From Stentor coeruleus (lineage: Eukaryota > Ciliophora > Heterotrichea > Heterotrichida > Stentoridae), in NCBI GenBank assembly GCA_001970955.1, contig MPUH01000072.1, positions 56,862 through 120,861 on the forward strand: 64,000 bases of DNA, written 5' to 3'. A program made the translations under genes and the position numbers. Each line of letters begins with the position of its first letter. The first letter of the stretch is position 1. The notes below the pieces were generated by a model, which saw only the letters and a program-made list of their open reading frames with translations, was not told the DNA's origin and ran no database searches. Of this stretch, positions 38,940-48,796 are shown piece after piece.

Positions 38940-40014
38940 TAGTAGATTTATTAAAGGTTTAGGAAGATATGAATAAAAGAATTTTATAGAGAATTTATAT
39001 GGTTGAGATTGGAATATGGTAGGGTTTTTATGTGAAGAGATTTGAAAAAAATAATAGAATAAGTAGGATTTATGATAAAAACTGATGTGATTATGATGGG
39101 TGGTTAGATGTAAAAATAGGAATGGGTATTTTTTTTTTCTGATGTGAAAGTAAAGTTATTTTTATGAGAAATGATCTAATTGTTGAATGATGAATTGGAA
39201 ATTATTTGAAATATTGGATGGTAAGAGCTTTGAATTGTGCTATAATTTGAGTTTTAGGTACTCTTTTTAGTGTGTTGATAATTATGTCTGAGGGAAGAGG
39301 ATATTTTTATTATTTAAAATCGAGTTGTATTTGGGTTTATATACATTGTATAAATGATAGGGTTTTATTTAGAGCTTTTGATATTGTATAGGTAAAATCT
39401 TATGATTTGTGTATCTATTTCTATAAAACAAATTGCTGGAGCTATTAAAAACTAATGTTGATTATTATTATGGCAGTAAATTTATATTTTTAATATGAGG
39501 ATTATACTTATAATAAACATAATTTTATCATATTGAAATAGAAGATATATCAACAGCAATGCTAACAGTTTGATGTTGTATTTTCTATTTACGACGGAAA
39601 ATTAGAAAATATTTTGAAGCCTATTTTTTACGAGAAATAAATGACTGATAAGAGCAAAACCTCTGAGAAACCTAAAGAACAGTCTATAGTAAGCAGTAAA
39701 TTGCAAGTTTAAAAATATTGATAATATCCAATCTCAATATCATGATTTAATCTAATACAATAAATAAAATTAAAAATCTGACTAAACTATTATCCTAGAA
39801 TCCACATATAAAAGCCTTGACATAGCCGAATTAAATATTAATTAGTCAATAATCAATCCTAAAAAACTATTAAACTTATCTTTTTAGCTTAATTAAGCAT
39901 TCAAAGTTTCAAATTTAATAAGATACNTTATAAAAGCCTTGACATAGCCGAATTAAATATTAATTAGTCAATAATCAATCCTACAAAACTATTAAACTTA
40001 TCTTTTTAGCTTAA
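38940..40014. other. Spacer
   Basis: 1075 nt. The left part is G-rich/C-poor and the right part C-rich/G-poor on the + strand. It contains the first copy of the duplication at the N of 39927. No gene. Confidence 0.5.
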
Positions 40015-40048
40015 TTAAGCATTCAAAGTTTCAAATTTAATAAGATAC
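39807..40048. repeat. 120-nt direct duplication around a single N (assembly join)
   Basis: Copies at 39807-39926 and 39929-40048 flank the N at 39927 and differ at one visible base. The second copy includes the last codons of the PARP-like gene and the first is its intergenic shadow. Confidence 0.88.
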
Positions 40049-40983
40049 CTCGGAAGTACTTGTTCACGTTTGAAGAATACCCACACATTTCCACCCTTAA
40101 AGCAATCCCCATTAATTTTCCCCATTTCACTACTCTGACTGATCTTTCCCGGAATCCCATCACAAAGTAATAAATATCCACAATTTTGAGTATAAATCAT
40201 ACACACAGTTGGATCAGCACCAGCATTAACCCCTTGTCCATAAGCAGCCCCATGTTGATTTTTAACATCAATTCCTCCAATTTTAAAACCTTCCCTACAT
40301 ATTTTCTCATAAACATCATAACGACCAGTCCCATGCCACACTTCTACTGAAGTATTATTACATCTATTACCGATTTCTATCATTTTTTTATTATAAAGAT
40401 TTCCCAATATAGCATTTTCAACAGCATAAATCTTTTCCAGTCTATATTTTGTTGGGGATATCAAAGGCATATAGAATTTACTATAAACAGCCGAATAATC
40501 TGTAGAAGCTGGGTTTAAAAGTCTAAGAATTCCATCTCGTTTAAGATTTTTGCTCATTACTGTAAACTCAAGGGTAGGGTCAATTGAAGCTTCAACAGGG
40601 TTCATTTGATAACCCATCTCTAATAAAAACCCAAAAATAGACTGAAGGAATACAGTTTTGTTTTCAGGTCGATATAAAAGACCTTGAGGAGGGCATATAG
40701 GACAAGCATATTCACATCTATACCCATAATTCAAGAAGTTTGTATAATGATATTGTTGAATACAAAACAAGCAGAATGTGTGGTTGTTTGGGCAAAAGTA
40801 AAGCTCATCAACTATAAAATAGTTGTTTTGACTATCATGTAAATAACAAGGGAGAATTTGTTTAACTTCAGCATATTGTGGCTGCATTTGTAATGATCTT
40901 ATAGCTTGGGAAATCACCATATAATCCCCATTATTGATCCCATATTCCAACATCTGTAAAGGACTCATATAATTATTCTTCAT
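40015..40983 (-). CDS. Zinc-finger plus PARP-like ADP-ribosyltransferase
   Basis: 322 aa. Residues about 46-97 form a RING/IBR-like zinc region (CPNNHTFCLFC...CEYACPIC). From about 180 a PARP catalytic core follows: VEVWHGTG with His217, then CREGFKIGG and AAYGQGVNAGA with Tyr248, giving the H and Y of the H-Y-[E/Q] triad. The usual GIYFA is GVNAGA, and the third triad residue is not obvious. This points to mono-ADP-ribosylation or an inactive fold rather than chain formation. A ubiquitin-type finger joined to a PARP core recalls the logic of DTX/PARP9 or TRIAD3-like fusions. Confidence 0.78.
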   Translation of the reverse strand: MKNNYMSPLQMLEYGINNGDYMVISQAIRSLQMQPQYAEVKQILPCYLHDSQNNYFIVDELYFCPNNHTFCLFCIQQYHYTNFLNYGYRCEYACPICPPQGLLYRPENKTVFLQSIFGFLLEMGYQMNPVEASIDPTLEFTVMSKNLKRDGILRLLNPASTDYSAVYSKFYMPLISPTKYRLEKIYAVENAILGNLYNKKMIEIGNRCNNTSVEVWHGTGRYDVYEKICREGFKIGGIDVKNQHGAAYGQGVNAGADPTVCMIYTQNCGYLLLCDGIPGKISQSSEMGKINGDCFKGGNVWVFFKREQVLPRYLIKFETLNA

Positions 40984-41086
40984 TTATATTATTATATACA
41001 AATAATACCATATAAAATACAATCTATATTAAACTATAAGTAAAAAAAAGTCAAGATTTTTGTGTTAATCCAAGCTTTTTCGTATA

Positions 41087-41950
41087 ATGGATCCTGCTAA
41101 TGTCTTTTTTTCAACTACAGAAACCCCATATCTCATTGCAACAATCTACCCACCGACTTCTCCAAGTTTTACAAACAAAAATAAGGTTTCTGGCCAAATT
41201 AAAAAAACTGACAACCCCCTGCCTCCAGTTAAAGATACAAAAAAATCCTTTGGATCTATAAACTCTGGATTACTCAAAACTAGTACAATTTTTTTAAATC
41301 TTACAGGAATAAAAGATTTATCACAATCCCCTAAACATATGCATATACCAAAATACAAGAATGATAAAGAAAAATATTCAGTAAGACATATAGGATCTAT
41401 AGATATAAAACATGAGAAACAGTTTTGCTTGTTTAATCCTCCAATTGCTGTAAAAAAAGATTACTTTAATAAGGAAATCAAAAAAACTGTCAAAGGGAAT
41501 TTTAGTATAAGGAGGACTTCAGTAGGAAACAATTTTAATGCTTTCGAGTTTTTCAAAGAAAAGACTAGGAAGATATCCCCTGATTTGTTTAGAGGAAAGG
41601 GTTTTTTAAAAGAAACTTCTGATGGAGAAAATGATAGAGACTATGAGTATTTTAATGTTTTGGATAAAAGGAGTAAAATATCTTTTGTTAATTTTGAAAG
41701 CTTAGTTCAAGGTGATCAGAAAGCTAGGAAAAAAGAGTTTAGGCAAAGTAAATTGAAGAAGAAAATTATTACTAAGAATCAACAAAATTTGGGACAAAAA
41801 AGTTTTTATAAAGTGGATCAAGGATTACAGACTGATGATGATATGACGAGTTTTGAAAACAATTTTATTTTGAATCAGGTTAGTAAATTTACTATGTATG
41901 GGAATGAAGATGATAAGTCAGATTGTGATAGGTTTTTTGATGAGAATTAG
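41087..41950 (+). CDS. Unknown basic protein (287 aa)
   Basis: A single frame starting MDPANVFFSTTETPYLIAT. It is Lys/Phe/Asn/Ser-rich, low in hydrophobic blocks, with several FxK and KKF motifs and an acidic last 40 residues. No domain was recognised. It is divergent from the PARP-like gene with 103 nt between starts. Composition and length suggest a disordered cytoskeletal or regulatory protein. Confidence 0.65.
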   Translation: MDPANVFFSTTETPYLIATIYPPTSPSFTNKNKVSGQIKKTDNPLPPVKDTKKSFGSINSGLLKTSTIFLNLTGIKDLSQSPKHMHIPKYKNDKEKYSVRHIGSIDIKHEKQFCLFNPPIAVKKDYFNKEIKKTVKGNFSIRRTSVGNNFNAFEFFKEKTRKISPDLFRGKGFLKETSDGENDRDYEYFNVLDKRSKISFVNFESLVQGDQKARKKEFRQSKLKKKIITKNQQNLGQKSFYKVDQGLQTDDDMTSFENNFILNQVSKFTMYGNEDDKSDCDRFFDEN

Positions 41951-42360
41951 AGTATGATAGAGATTATTATAGTAAAAATAGGATTTAGTAGATTTTTGAA
42001 GGTTTTTTTGGGAAGATGCTTGGAGGATGTGAGTTGGGATTGGGCTTTGATGATTTTAGGTTTTTGTTTTGATGGGCGTGCGAAGAGAATTTTTATTTGG
42101 TTTTAAGGTAATGATTTTATAATAGGAATTAATGTACTTAGATTTTAATTATCTTCTTTTATAATAAAATGTCAAAAAAAAATTTCCTAACCTGAAAAAA
42201 ACTTCATAATTTCCCGTCTATTTTTAAACCATCCTAAACTATAATATTTTCCAAGCACACAAAATCTTATTTTCNAACTTCATAATTTCCCGTCTATTTT
42301 TAAACCATCCTAAACTATAATATTTTCCCACAAATAATCCTATAAAATAATATAATAATA
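41951..42360. other. Spacer
   Basis: 410 nt. The left part is G/T-rich and the right part C/A-rich. It contains the duplication around the N at 42275. No gene. Confidence 0.5.
42200..42328. repeat. 53-nt direct duplication around a single N (assembly join)
   Basis: Copies at 42200-42252 and 42276-42328 are separated by 22 unmatched bases and the N at 42275, again a contig-end signature. Confidence 0.82.
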
Positions 42361-43140
42361 ATGCTAAGTTACGAGAAACTCATGAACGATATCCATAAGG
42401 AAATCAATAACCTACGGACTAAACCTTTAGAATTCGCTGAACGAATGGAAAATACCGCTTCATCTTATCGAGAAAATAATGCAAGAATGCGTCAAGGAGC
42501 CGTTCCTGTAATGACCCGTGAAGGAGTTTCTGCACTAATAGAAACCGTCCAAGCTCTAAAAGCGACAAAGTCAATGGGGCCTTTAACAATAGTAAATGGG
42601 ATGAGCAGAGCAGCACAATCTCATTGTAATGACACAGGTCCTTTAGGTATAGTTGGACATATAGGAAGTAAAGAATCAACACTTCAAGATCGTTTAGAAT
42701 CCTTTGGAAGATGGGGTGATTGTATAGGAGAAACTATTGATTATGGTTCAATCACAGGTTTTGAGTCTGTTTGTGCATTACTTATTGATGATGGACTTCC
42801 TTCAAGGCCACATAGAAATATTGTATTGAATCCTAGATTTAAAAAAATTGGTGTTGGTGTTGGAAAACATTCTCAATATACAACAATGGCTTGTTGTGTT
42901 TTTGCTGGGGATTTTACTGAGAAAGATGATATGGTTGATGTTATGTTTCCTAAAGGGAATATTGAGAAAAATAGTGAATTGAAAGATTGGCTTGAAGATG
43001 CGATTAAACTTACTTGTGAAATTAGGACTGAGGAAGAAGCCGGAAGGACGATTAAACGTATTAAGAAATACTGGGAAATGAGTGATGGGACTACGCAGAT
43101 TACTGAAGAAATATCTAATGATTTAGCGGGTGAGGAGTAA
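42361..43140 (+). CDS. CAP (SCP/TAPS) domain protein, apparently cytosolic
   Basis: 259 aa. The CAP fold is visible in MNDIHKEINNLRTKP, MSRAAQSHCNDTG, GHIGSKESTLQDRLESFGRW, CIGETIDYG, LLIDDGLPSRPHRNIVLNPRFKKIGVGVG and MACCVFAGDF. The CAP cavity residues (His of SHCND/GHIG, Glu of GET, His of RPHR) are present. There is no signal peptide, unlike most secreted CAP proteins, and no transmembrane segment, so it is probably intracellular. A helical, charged C-terminal extension of about 50 residues follows the CAP domain. Confidence 0.88.
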   Translation: MLSYEKLMNDIHKEINNLRTKPLEFAERMENTASSYRENNARMRQGAVPVMTREGVSALIETVQALKATKSMGPLTIVNGMSRAAQSHCNDTGPLGIVGHIGSKESTLQDRLESFGRWGDCIGETIDYGSITGFESVCALLIDDGLPSRPHRNIVLNPRFKKIGVGVGKHSQYTTMACCVFAGDFTEKDDMVDVMFPKGNIEKNSELKDWLEDAIKLTCEIRTEEEAGRTIKRIKKYWEMSDGTTQITEEISNDLAGEE

Positions 43141-43587
43141 GTTTTTAGAAGTAATTATTTTGGATATTTTTGGTTTGGGAGGTTTTTGAGGTGGAAATTA
43201 TGATTATGAGTTTTTTGGGTTTGATTTTGTAGAGATTAGGTGTAAGTTAAGTTTTGGAAGAGGAGGAAATTTTAATTAGGTAGATTTTGGATTATGATAG
43301 TGATAATAAGGCTTTGGAATTAGGAGGTTAAGTTTAGGATTAGAATCTATTCTTAACCTCGAAACCAAAACTTATCCTCTCATAATATTAAAATTACCTT
43401 AATATATCTCCTATCCAAAATCCCTAAATCAATTACATTTATAACAAATCCTAAAATACCTTTCAAAATATAATCTTTTCCAACACAGCCAATTCTCTAA
43501 CACCCAATCATAAAAACTTCAAATCAAAAGTTCATAAAATTCACTTTAAATCATATACTAATTGTTAATCCTCACAAAATTATAATA
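43141..43587. other. Spacer with extreme strand-composition switch
   Basis: 447 nt. Bases 43141-43320 contain 51 G and 1 C. Bases 43381-43560 contain 2 G and 41 C. The switch falls at a perfect 9-bp inverted repeat, GAGGTTAAG (43324-43332) and CTTAACCTC (43352-43360). No gene. Confidence 0.75.
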
Positions 43588-46500
43588 ATGGATAATTTCA
43601 ATATTGCTTTGAAATCCTTTCGAGATAACATCAAAGACATCTCAACAAGCCTACAACATATCTACAAGCAAGTTCCCCAATCACATATCCCATCAAATTT
43701 AAAAGAAGCACATGCTCATCTTTCTGTTCTTAATGAAAACATAAACTCAAAGCCAAAAGAGCCAGCATTTCCCATAATATCCTTTAAAAACAAAAGAAGT
43801 AAAACAAGTGATGTAGCTCCAAATATAGTCCCAGAGCCTTTAACTCATAGATTAACAACCGCAACTAGAGAAAAATTTCATCTTTTTTCAGCAAATCAAA
43901 GATTTGCCAGATTGCATAGCAATCAAAAGTATAGACGGCCTAAATTTTCTAGAATTTCACATTCTAGACCTGTGCCAAAGCATACAAGATATGATCCGAT
44001 AGCTAATCCTATTGATATCACTGCAGAAGAACAAGAACTTGGGATTTTTAATATTACTAATATGGGGCTTATAAGAAAAGATGCTAATCTTGATAGTTTT
44101 TTTGAGTTACCTTCTTTACAATCAAAAAAAGTTACTTTAAATACTTTTTCTTCACAGTTTCAAAGCCCGGTTAGTGAGAGAAAAATTTTTACCACAGCTG
44201 TAGAAACTTGTGTGAAACATAAAAGGACTGATGCAAATTCACCAGATTTGATTAGGATTGAAGAAATAACATCACCTATTGGTAATAAGAGGATGAATAA
44301 TGTTATGGAAACTGTGGAAAAATATTATTTGATAGTAAAAAGAGGTAAATTTAATACAACAGCTGATTTTGAGTCCTTCCGTAAAACTTACAAAAATAAA
44401 TGGAGGACCATGGACGAGGTGTTAACCCAAACAGAAGCTTTATGTAAAAAGCTCCGATACCCAAAAGTAATCCTAGATGGTAAAAAGCTTTACGACCTCG
44501 AAGTTGACGAAGTGAGACCTTTAACAATATCAAAACTTCATTCCTGTATCCTCAACCATCTTGAAGCAAAAAGCACAATAAAATTACACAAAATCATATA
44601 CAGAGGAAAAGCTGGCCGTCATTTAGCTGCTCTAAAAATCCAAACCGCATTCAGATGCTACTACGCAGCCAGACAATATCGACATCTTCGAGCCCTAAAC
44701 ATAAAAGCTAAAATAATCCAACTTTACTTCAGACTTTACCTTAAAAAACTAGAAACCAAAAAAAACATATCATTAGTCCGTAAAGAACGAATATCAAAAT
44801 TCACAAATCGTATAGAGCAATTCAAACAAAACTGGGGGAAAATAAAAAAATCATATAGAACTGAAATACATTTAGGGACTTTACAACCTGATAAAACTTG
44901 TAATTTTTATTATGCTAAACAGAATTCTCAATTAATGAGAGTTTTTGCTTTAGCTGATCCTTTATTATCTATAATCTACATAAGCCCAGTTGATTTACAT
45001 AATGATATAACAGAATATTATTATTCAGTATTAACTCTTTGTAATATCCCAAATGTGAGATCAAGATTAAAATTTTTAACTCCAAATCATGGATTGAATA
45101 TGGAAAACCTTTATTCAACATCAAAACTTTTATTTTTAGCTTCAAAGACTATTAATGAAATTAAAGATATGATTAAAGGAAAAATTGCGTATATCGTCCC
45201 GAATATCCCATGTGAAGATGATATTTGGCTTTCAGATCTACTTGATATCCCAACGATGTGCACAGAACCAGGATTAGCAAGTTGTATTTCAACTAAAACA
45301 GGATGTGTTCCTATATTCAAAAGTATTGATATTAAAACCCCACTACAAATTTCTCATATAAAAACCCCTGATGAATTCTATAATACTCTTTCAAGACTAA
45401 TATATGAACATTTAGATAAAGATATATGGCTTTTCAAAATCAACCACGAAACAAAAAGCCGAGGTTTAGCTTTTTTCGATACAACCAAGCTGAAATCTGT
45501 TATGAAATATAGGAAATACGATGTTATAAAAGAAGAATATTTGATAGAAATTCATACAGAATTAGTAAAAGTATTACCGATATCAGTAAAACTAGTAATG
45601 ATTACATTATGGGAAAGCTGGCATAGTTTTTTACATGCTTTTTGTCTTTATGGTGGGATAATAGAAGAAACTCCTCATAGTAGAAATAATATAGCTTCAC
45701 CTTGTATATCAATATGTATAGAACCTGATGGGGGGATAGTATATTTATGTGCTGTTGATAGAATGCAAAGCAGAGATTATTTTAATGCTGGAGTTTATTA
45801 CCCACAATCCTCTTTACCTCATGGAGAAATATTAGAAATCGGCTGGAAAATCGGCAAAGAGTTGTATAAAAATGGGGTTATTGGCTATGCTGTAATTGAA
45901 CTTGTAGCTTTTCCTGACCCTTATGTTGATGGAGGTCTACCTGTATATTGGGGAATTGATATAAGGTTAAATTTAGGTATTATAACCTCAGCGTATTTTA
46001 TGTTTAATGTTCTTGTTGGAGGATTTGTTGAAGGAAGTTCAGGTAAATATTATATTGAGTTTGAAGAACATGAAGATGAATTTGCTGTTGTGGAGGATTT
46101 GTTTGGAGATGATTTTACTAATTTTCTGACAACTACAAAACCTATGAGGATGAGAAATGAATATATATTAAATAAGGTTATTAATGATCAGGATCAGGAA
46201 GAAGATAAGAATGTTGAGGATTTTAACAAGTTTGATGAAAGGTGTTTTTTGTTTTGTTGGCATGTTGAACATCCTGATTTAAGTGATTTGAGTATTGGTG
46301 GATTGTTTCATATGACAAGGTTGGAAAGTATGACTTATTCTATAGAAACATGTAAAGGAGCTGCGTTTACAATCTATGAGAAATTGACTAATTATCATTT
46401 TGGTATTATGGGAATTGGGAATAATAGACAAGATTCTATTAGAGTATTGTCAGAAACGTTTAGTTTTATTTTACAGCAAGCTGGACCACCACCTCAACCA

Positions 46501-46635
46501 CCAAGTTCTTTTAAGCCACCTCCTTGTGAAGATTATAATTTGAATGAACTTATTACAAAAGTTAAATCGGTGCATAAGACTCTTGAAAAAATTAATAAGA
46601 CAGGGAAGAAAAATTATTTAGTTGAGTTATTATAG
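43588..46635 (+). CDS. IQCH: IQCH-like protein (IQ motif, ciliary/flagellar)
   Basis: 1015 aa. An IQ-like calmodulin-binding stretch lies at about residues 345-390 (HLAALKIQTAFRCYYAARQYR, AKIIQLYFRLYLKK). The C-terminal half has the conserved IQCH pattern around WESWHSFLHAFCLYGGIIEE, ISICIEPDGGIVYLCAVD, YYPQSSLPHGEI and GVIGYAVIELVAF, a region with an ATP-grasp-like look. IQCH is an axonemal protein needed for sperm or flagellar function in animals. The N-terminal 150 residues are basic and disordered. Confidence 0.72.
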   Translation: MDNFNIALKSFRDNIKDISTSLQHIYKQVPQSHIPSNLKEAHAHLSVLNENINSKPKEPAFPIISFKNKRSKTSDVAPNIVPEPLTHRLTTATREKFHLFSANQRFARLHSNQKYRRPKFSRISHSRPVPKHTRYDPIANPIDITAEEQELGIFNITNMGLIRKDANLDSFFELPSLQSKKVTLNTFSSQFQSPVSERKIFTTAVETCVKHKRTDANSPDLIRIEEITSPIGNKRMNNVMETVEKYYLIVKRGKFNTTADFESFRKTYKNKWRTMDEVLTQTEALCKKLRYPKVILDGKKLYDLEVDEVRPLTISKLHSCILNHLEAKSTIKLHKIIYRGKAGRHLAALKIQTAFRCYYAARQYRHLRALNIKAKIIQLYFRLYLKKLETKKNISLVRKERISKFTNRIEQFKQNWGKIKKSYRTEIHLGTLQPDKTCNFYYAKQNSQLMRVFALADPLLSIIYISPVDLHNDITEYYYSVLTLCNIPNVRSRLKFLTPNHGLNMENLYSTSKLLFLASKTINEIKDMIKGKIAYIVPNIPCEDDIWLSDLLDIPTMCTEPGLASCISTKTGCVPIFKSIDIKTPLQISHIKTPDEFYNTLSRLIYEHLDKDIWLFKINHETKSRGLAFFDTTKLKSVMKYRKYDVIKEEYLIEIHTELVKVLPISVKLVMITLWESWHSFLHAFCLYGGIIEETPHSRNNIASPCISICIEPDGGIVYLCAVDRMQSRDYFNAGVYYPQSSLPHGEILEIGWKIGKELYKNGVIGYAVIELVAFPDPYVDGGLPVYWGIDIRLNLGIITSAYFMFNVLVGGFVEGSSGKYYIEFEEHEDEFAVVEDLFGDDFTNFLTTTKPMRMRNEYILNKVINDQDQEEDKNVEDFNKFDERCFLFCWHVEHPDLSDLSIGGLFHMTRLESMTYSIETCKGAAFTIYEKLTNYHFGIMGIGNNRQDSIRVLSETFSFILQQAGPPPQPPSSFKPPPCEDYNLNELITKVKSVHKTLEKINKTGKKNYLVELL

Positions 46636-47093
46636 TTTAACAATGTATTTTTATTATTTTTATGAAATATGATTGTGAAGTTAATGATATTTTTTTTTGA
46701 TTGTAAAAAATTTACTTGATTATGATTTTATTTGTAATTTATATGTTAATATCAATACCCTTAGCTAATATGATAATATTTAAGTTGCCGACTATCTTAG
46801 AGCTTTAAGGGTCATGGATTTTATATACTTAAATATTATTGTAAATACAAAAAACCTAATACAATATAGTAAAGCATACAATATCAAAAAAAATCTAAAC
46901 CCTTCAATATTTTATCAACTATCTCAATTAAATCACATTAATTTTCCACAAAAAAAGTAAATCTCATATGCAACTCTAAACCTCCAAAATAAAAATTCTA
47001 ATACAATAAAATAACTCTATTAACTTTCACATTATCTAAAATCATATCACAGCCCTCTCACAAAACTTCCCACCATCTCTAATATAATTACAA
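46636..47093. other. Spacer
   Basis: 458 nt. G exceeds C after IQCH, then the sequence becomes C/A-rich and G-poor before the next gene. No gene. Confidence 0.5.
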
Positions 47094-47771
47094 ATGGACA
47101 CTGAAGATGGGAATGAAACATTATACATCCAGAACCTAAACGAAAAAATAAAGTCACAAGGTAAAACCCACATAGAAATGAAAGGTTTCCTCTACCAACT
47201 TTTTTCCCATTACGGGACAGTTCTTGATGTAATAAATCAATCCCAATATCGTATGAGGGGTCAAGCATTTGTGATCTTTGACACAAAACAAGAAGCTGAG
47301 AATGCTATGCGCCTTCTTCAAGGGTATTATTTTTATGGTAAATCAATGGTAAACCTCATCTAGAAATTATCCTATGCCCAACATAAATCAGATATAATTG
47401 CAAAAAGAGATGGAGTTTATATAGAACGTCCTTCAAGCTATAGTACTGAAAAGCGTTTGGAGTTTTTTAATCGTTTGAAACTAAAGAATTCTATTAAACA
47501 TAGAAGTGATTTAGGGACAACAAATGGGACTTTTGGCAGTAATAATATTTTGTTTTTAGAAAGACTAGAAGGATCAGTATCTGAAGCATTTTTAGGGAAT
47601 ATTTTTGGTTTGTATCCAGGGTTTAAAGAAGTCAGACTTGTTTCGGAGAAAGGTGTTGCGTTTGTTGAGTATTATGATAATGAAGAAGCTGCTAAAGCGC
47701 TTATTGGGTTGAATGGATTTAAGGTATCCCCGACATGTCAGTTATTCATAACATATGCAAAAAGAGGTTAA
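47094..47771 (+). CDS. U1A/U2B'' spliceosomal snRNP protein
   Basis: Two exons joined across a 15-nt intron give 220 aa, near the human U2B'' length. RRM1 has RNP2 LYIQNLNEK and RNP1 RGQAFVIF, then YGKSMKLSYAQHKSDIIAK after splicing, all hallmarks of U1A/U2B''. RRM2 reads NNILFLERL, FPGFKEVRL-like YPGFKEVRLVSEKGVAFVEY and LFITYAKRG. The protein binds a stem-loop of U1 or U2 snRNA; one gene may serve both, as in several protists. Its stop is 20 nt from the convergent WD40 gene. Confidence 0.94.
47349..47363 (+). other. 15-nt intron in U1A/U2B'' gene
   Basis: GTAAACCTCATCTAG, phase 0, in-frame TAG. Removal restores the family-diagnostic YAQHKSDIIAK end of RRM1. Confidence 0.94.
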
Positions 47772-47791
47772 GATTAATATCCTATTATAGA

Positions 47792-48796
47792 TTAGTCTTC
47801 TAAGTCTAAGTTTTCTGCAAAATTATCGATGAACTTGTAAACTCTTAGACTTCCATCCCCACAGCCTAAGACAGCTTTATGTGAACTATGAGCGAAATCC
47901 AATGAAAACACTCCTTTATTAACATCTGAAATAACACCTATTTTTTTCCTACTATCAGTATCATAAACATAAAAGTTACTCCCCCCAACCCCTCCAACAG
48001 CAAATGTATTTTTATTATCAAAACCACAATATTGTGCTGTATACGCCATACAAGCCCCATTATCACTAGTCATATTCTCACTAAAAACACATTTCCCCTC
48101 ACTTAAACTCCAAATCTGTAATTGTTCTTCTATATTATAACTTCCAACTAAAATCATATCTCCCTTAATATCCAAACTATCTCCACATATCCTAGGTCCA
48201 TAAAAGCATCTAGCAACTTGACCATTCCTCAAATCCCAAACCATAATATTATGATCCCATCCTCCACTCAATACCAAATTGTTATCAATCCACTTAACAG
48301 ATGTTATCCTATTATCATGACCAAGTACTTTATTTTCACTACCATTAAGATCTTGAATCATTTGTCTTGATGACTCATCAAAGATCTTTATTGACTTATC
48401 ATTACATCCTACAGCGAAATTTATACCTTCAGTGTTGTAATCACTAGATAAAGCTTGACTTGATTCAATTTTTAATGAATGAAGGATTTTACCTGATGAA
48501 GCATGCCAGTGAAATATTTCCCCATCACATGTTACTGCTAATAAAACGTTTCGGGTTTTGCCTATTGATCTCTCTGGTCTCCAACGTATTGAGGTCACGG
48601 GGAAAGTTTCTGTGGAGAGTTTGCAGTTCATTGATCGAACAAGGGTACCATATGCTCCAGAAAAAAGCTTTACTGTACCATCTGAACACCCTGCGGCTAT
48701 GTGACTATCATCTAAACTCCACCTAGTTGATAATATTCCGATATCAGTTCTTATGGTTGAATACTCAAGAGCGATAGTATTTTGTTGACTTTCCAT
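47792..48796 (-). CDS. WD40-repeat protein
   Basis: 334 aa, essentially one seven-bladed beta propeller. Repeats are visible at STRWSLDDSHIAAGCSDGTVKLF, SIRWRPERS...VTCDGEIFHWHASSGK, NTEGINFAVGCNDKSIKIFDESS, HDNRITSVKWIDNNLVLSGGWDHNIMVWDLRNG, LVGSYNIEEQLQIWSLSEGK and SLDFAHSSHKAVLGCGDGSLRVYKF. No extra domain. It is a scaffold protein whose partner complex cannot be deduced; several cilia-related WD40 proteins look like this. Confidence 0.88.
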   Translation of the reverse strand: MESQQNTIALEYSTIRTDIGILSTRWSLDDSHIAAGCSDGTVKLFSGAYGTLVRSMNCKLSTETFPVTSIRWRPERSIGKTRNVLLAVTCDGEIFHWHASSGKILHSLKIESSQALSSDYNTEGINFAVGCNDKSIKIFDESSRQMIQDLNGSENKVLGHDNRITSVKWIDNNLVLSGGWDHNIMVWDLRNGQVARCFYGPRICGDSLDIKGDMILVGSYNIEEQLQIWSLSEGKCVFSENMTSDNGACMAYTAQYCGFDNKNTFAVGGVGGSNFYVYDTDSRKKIGVISDVNKGVFSLDFAHSSHKAVLGCGDGSLRVYKFIDNFAENLDLED

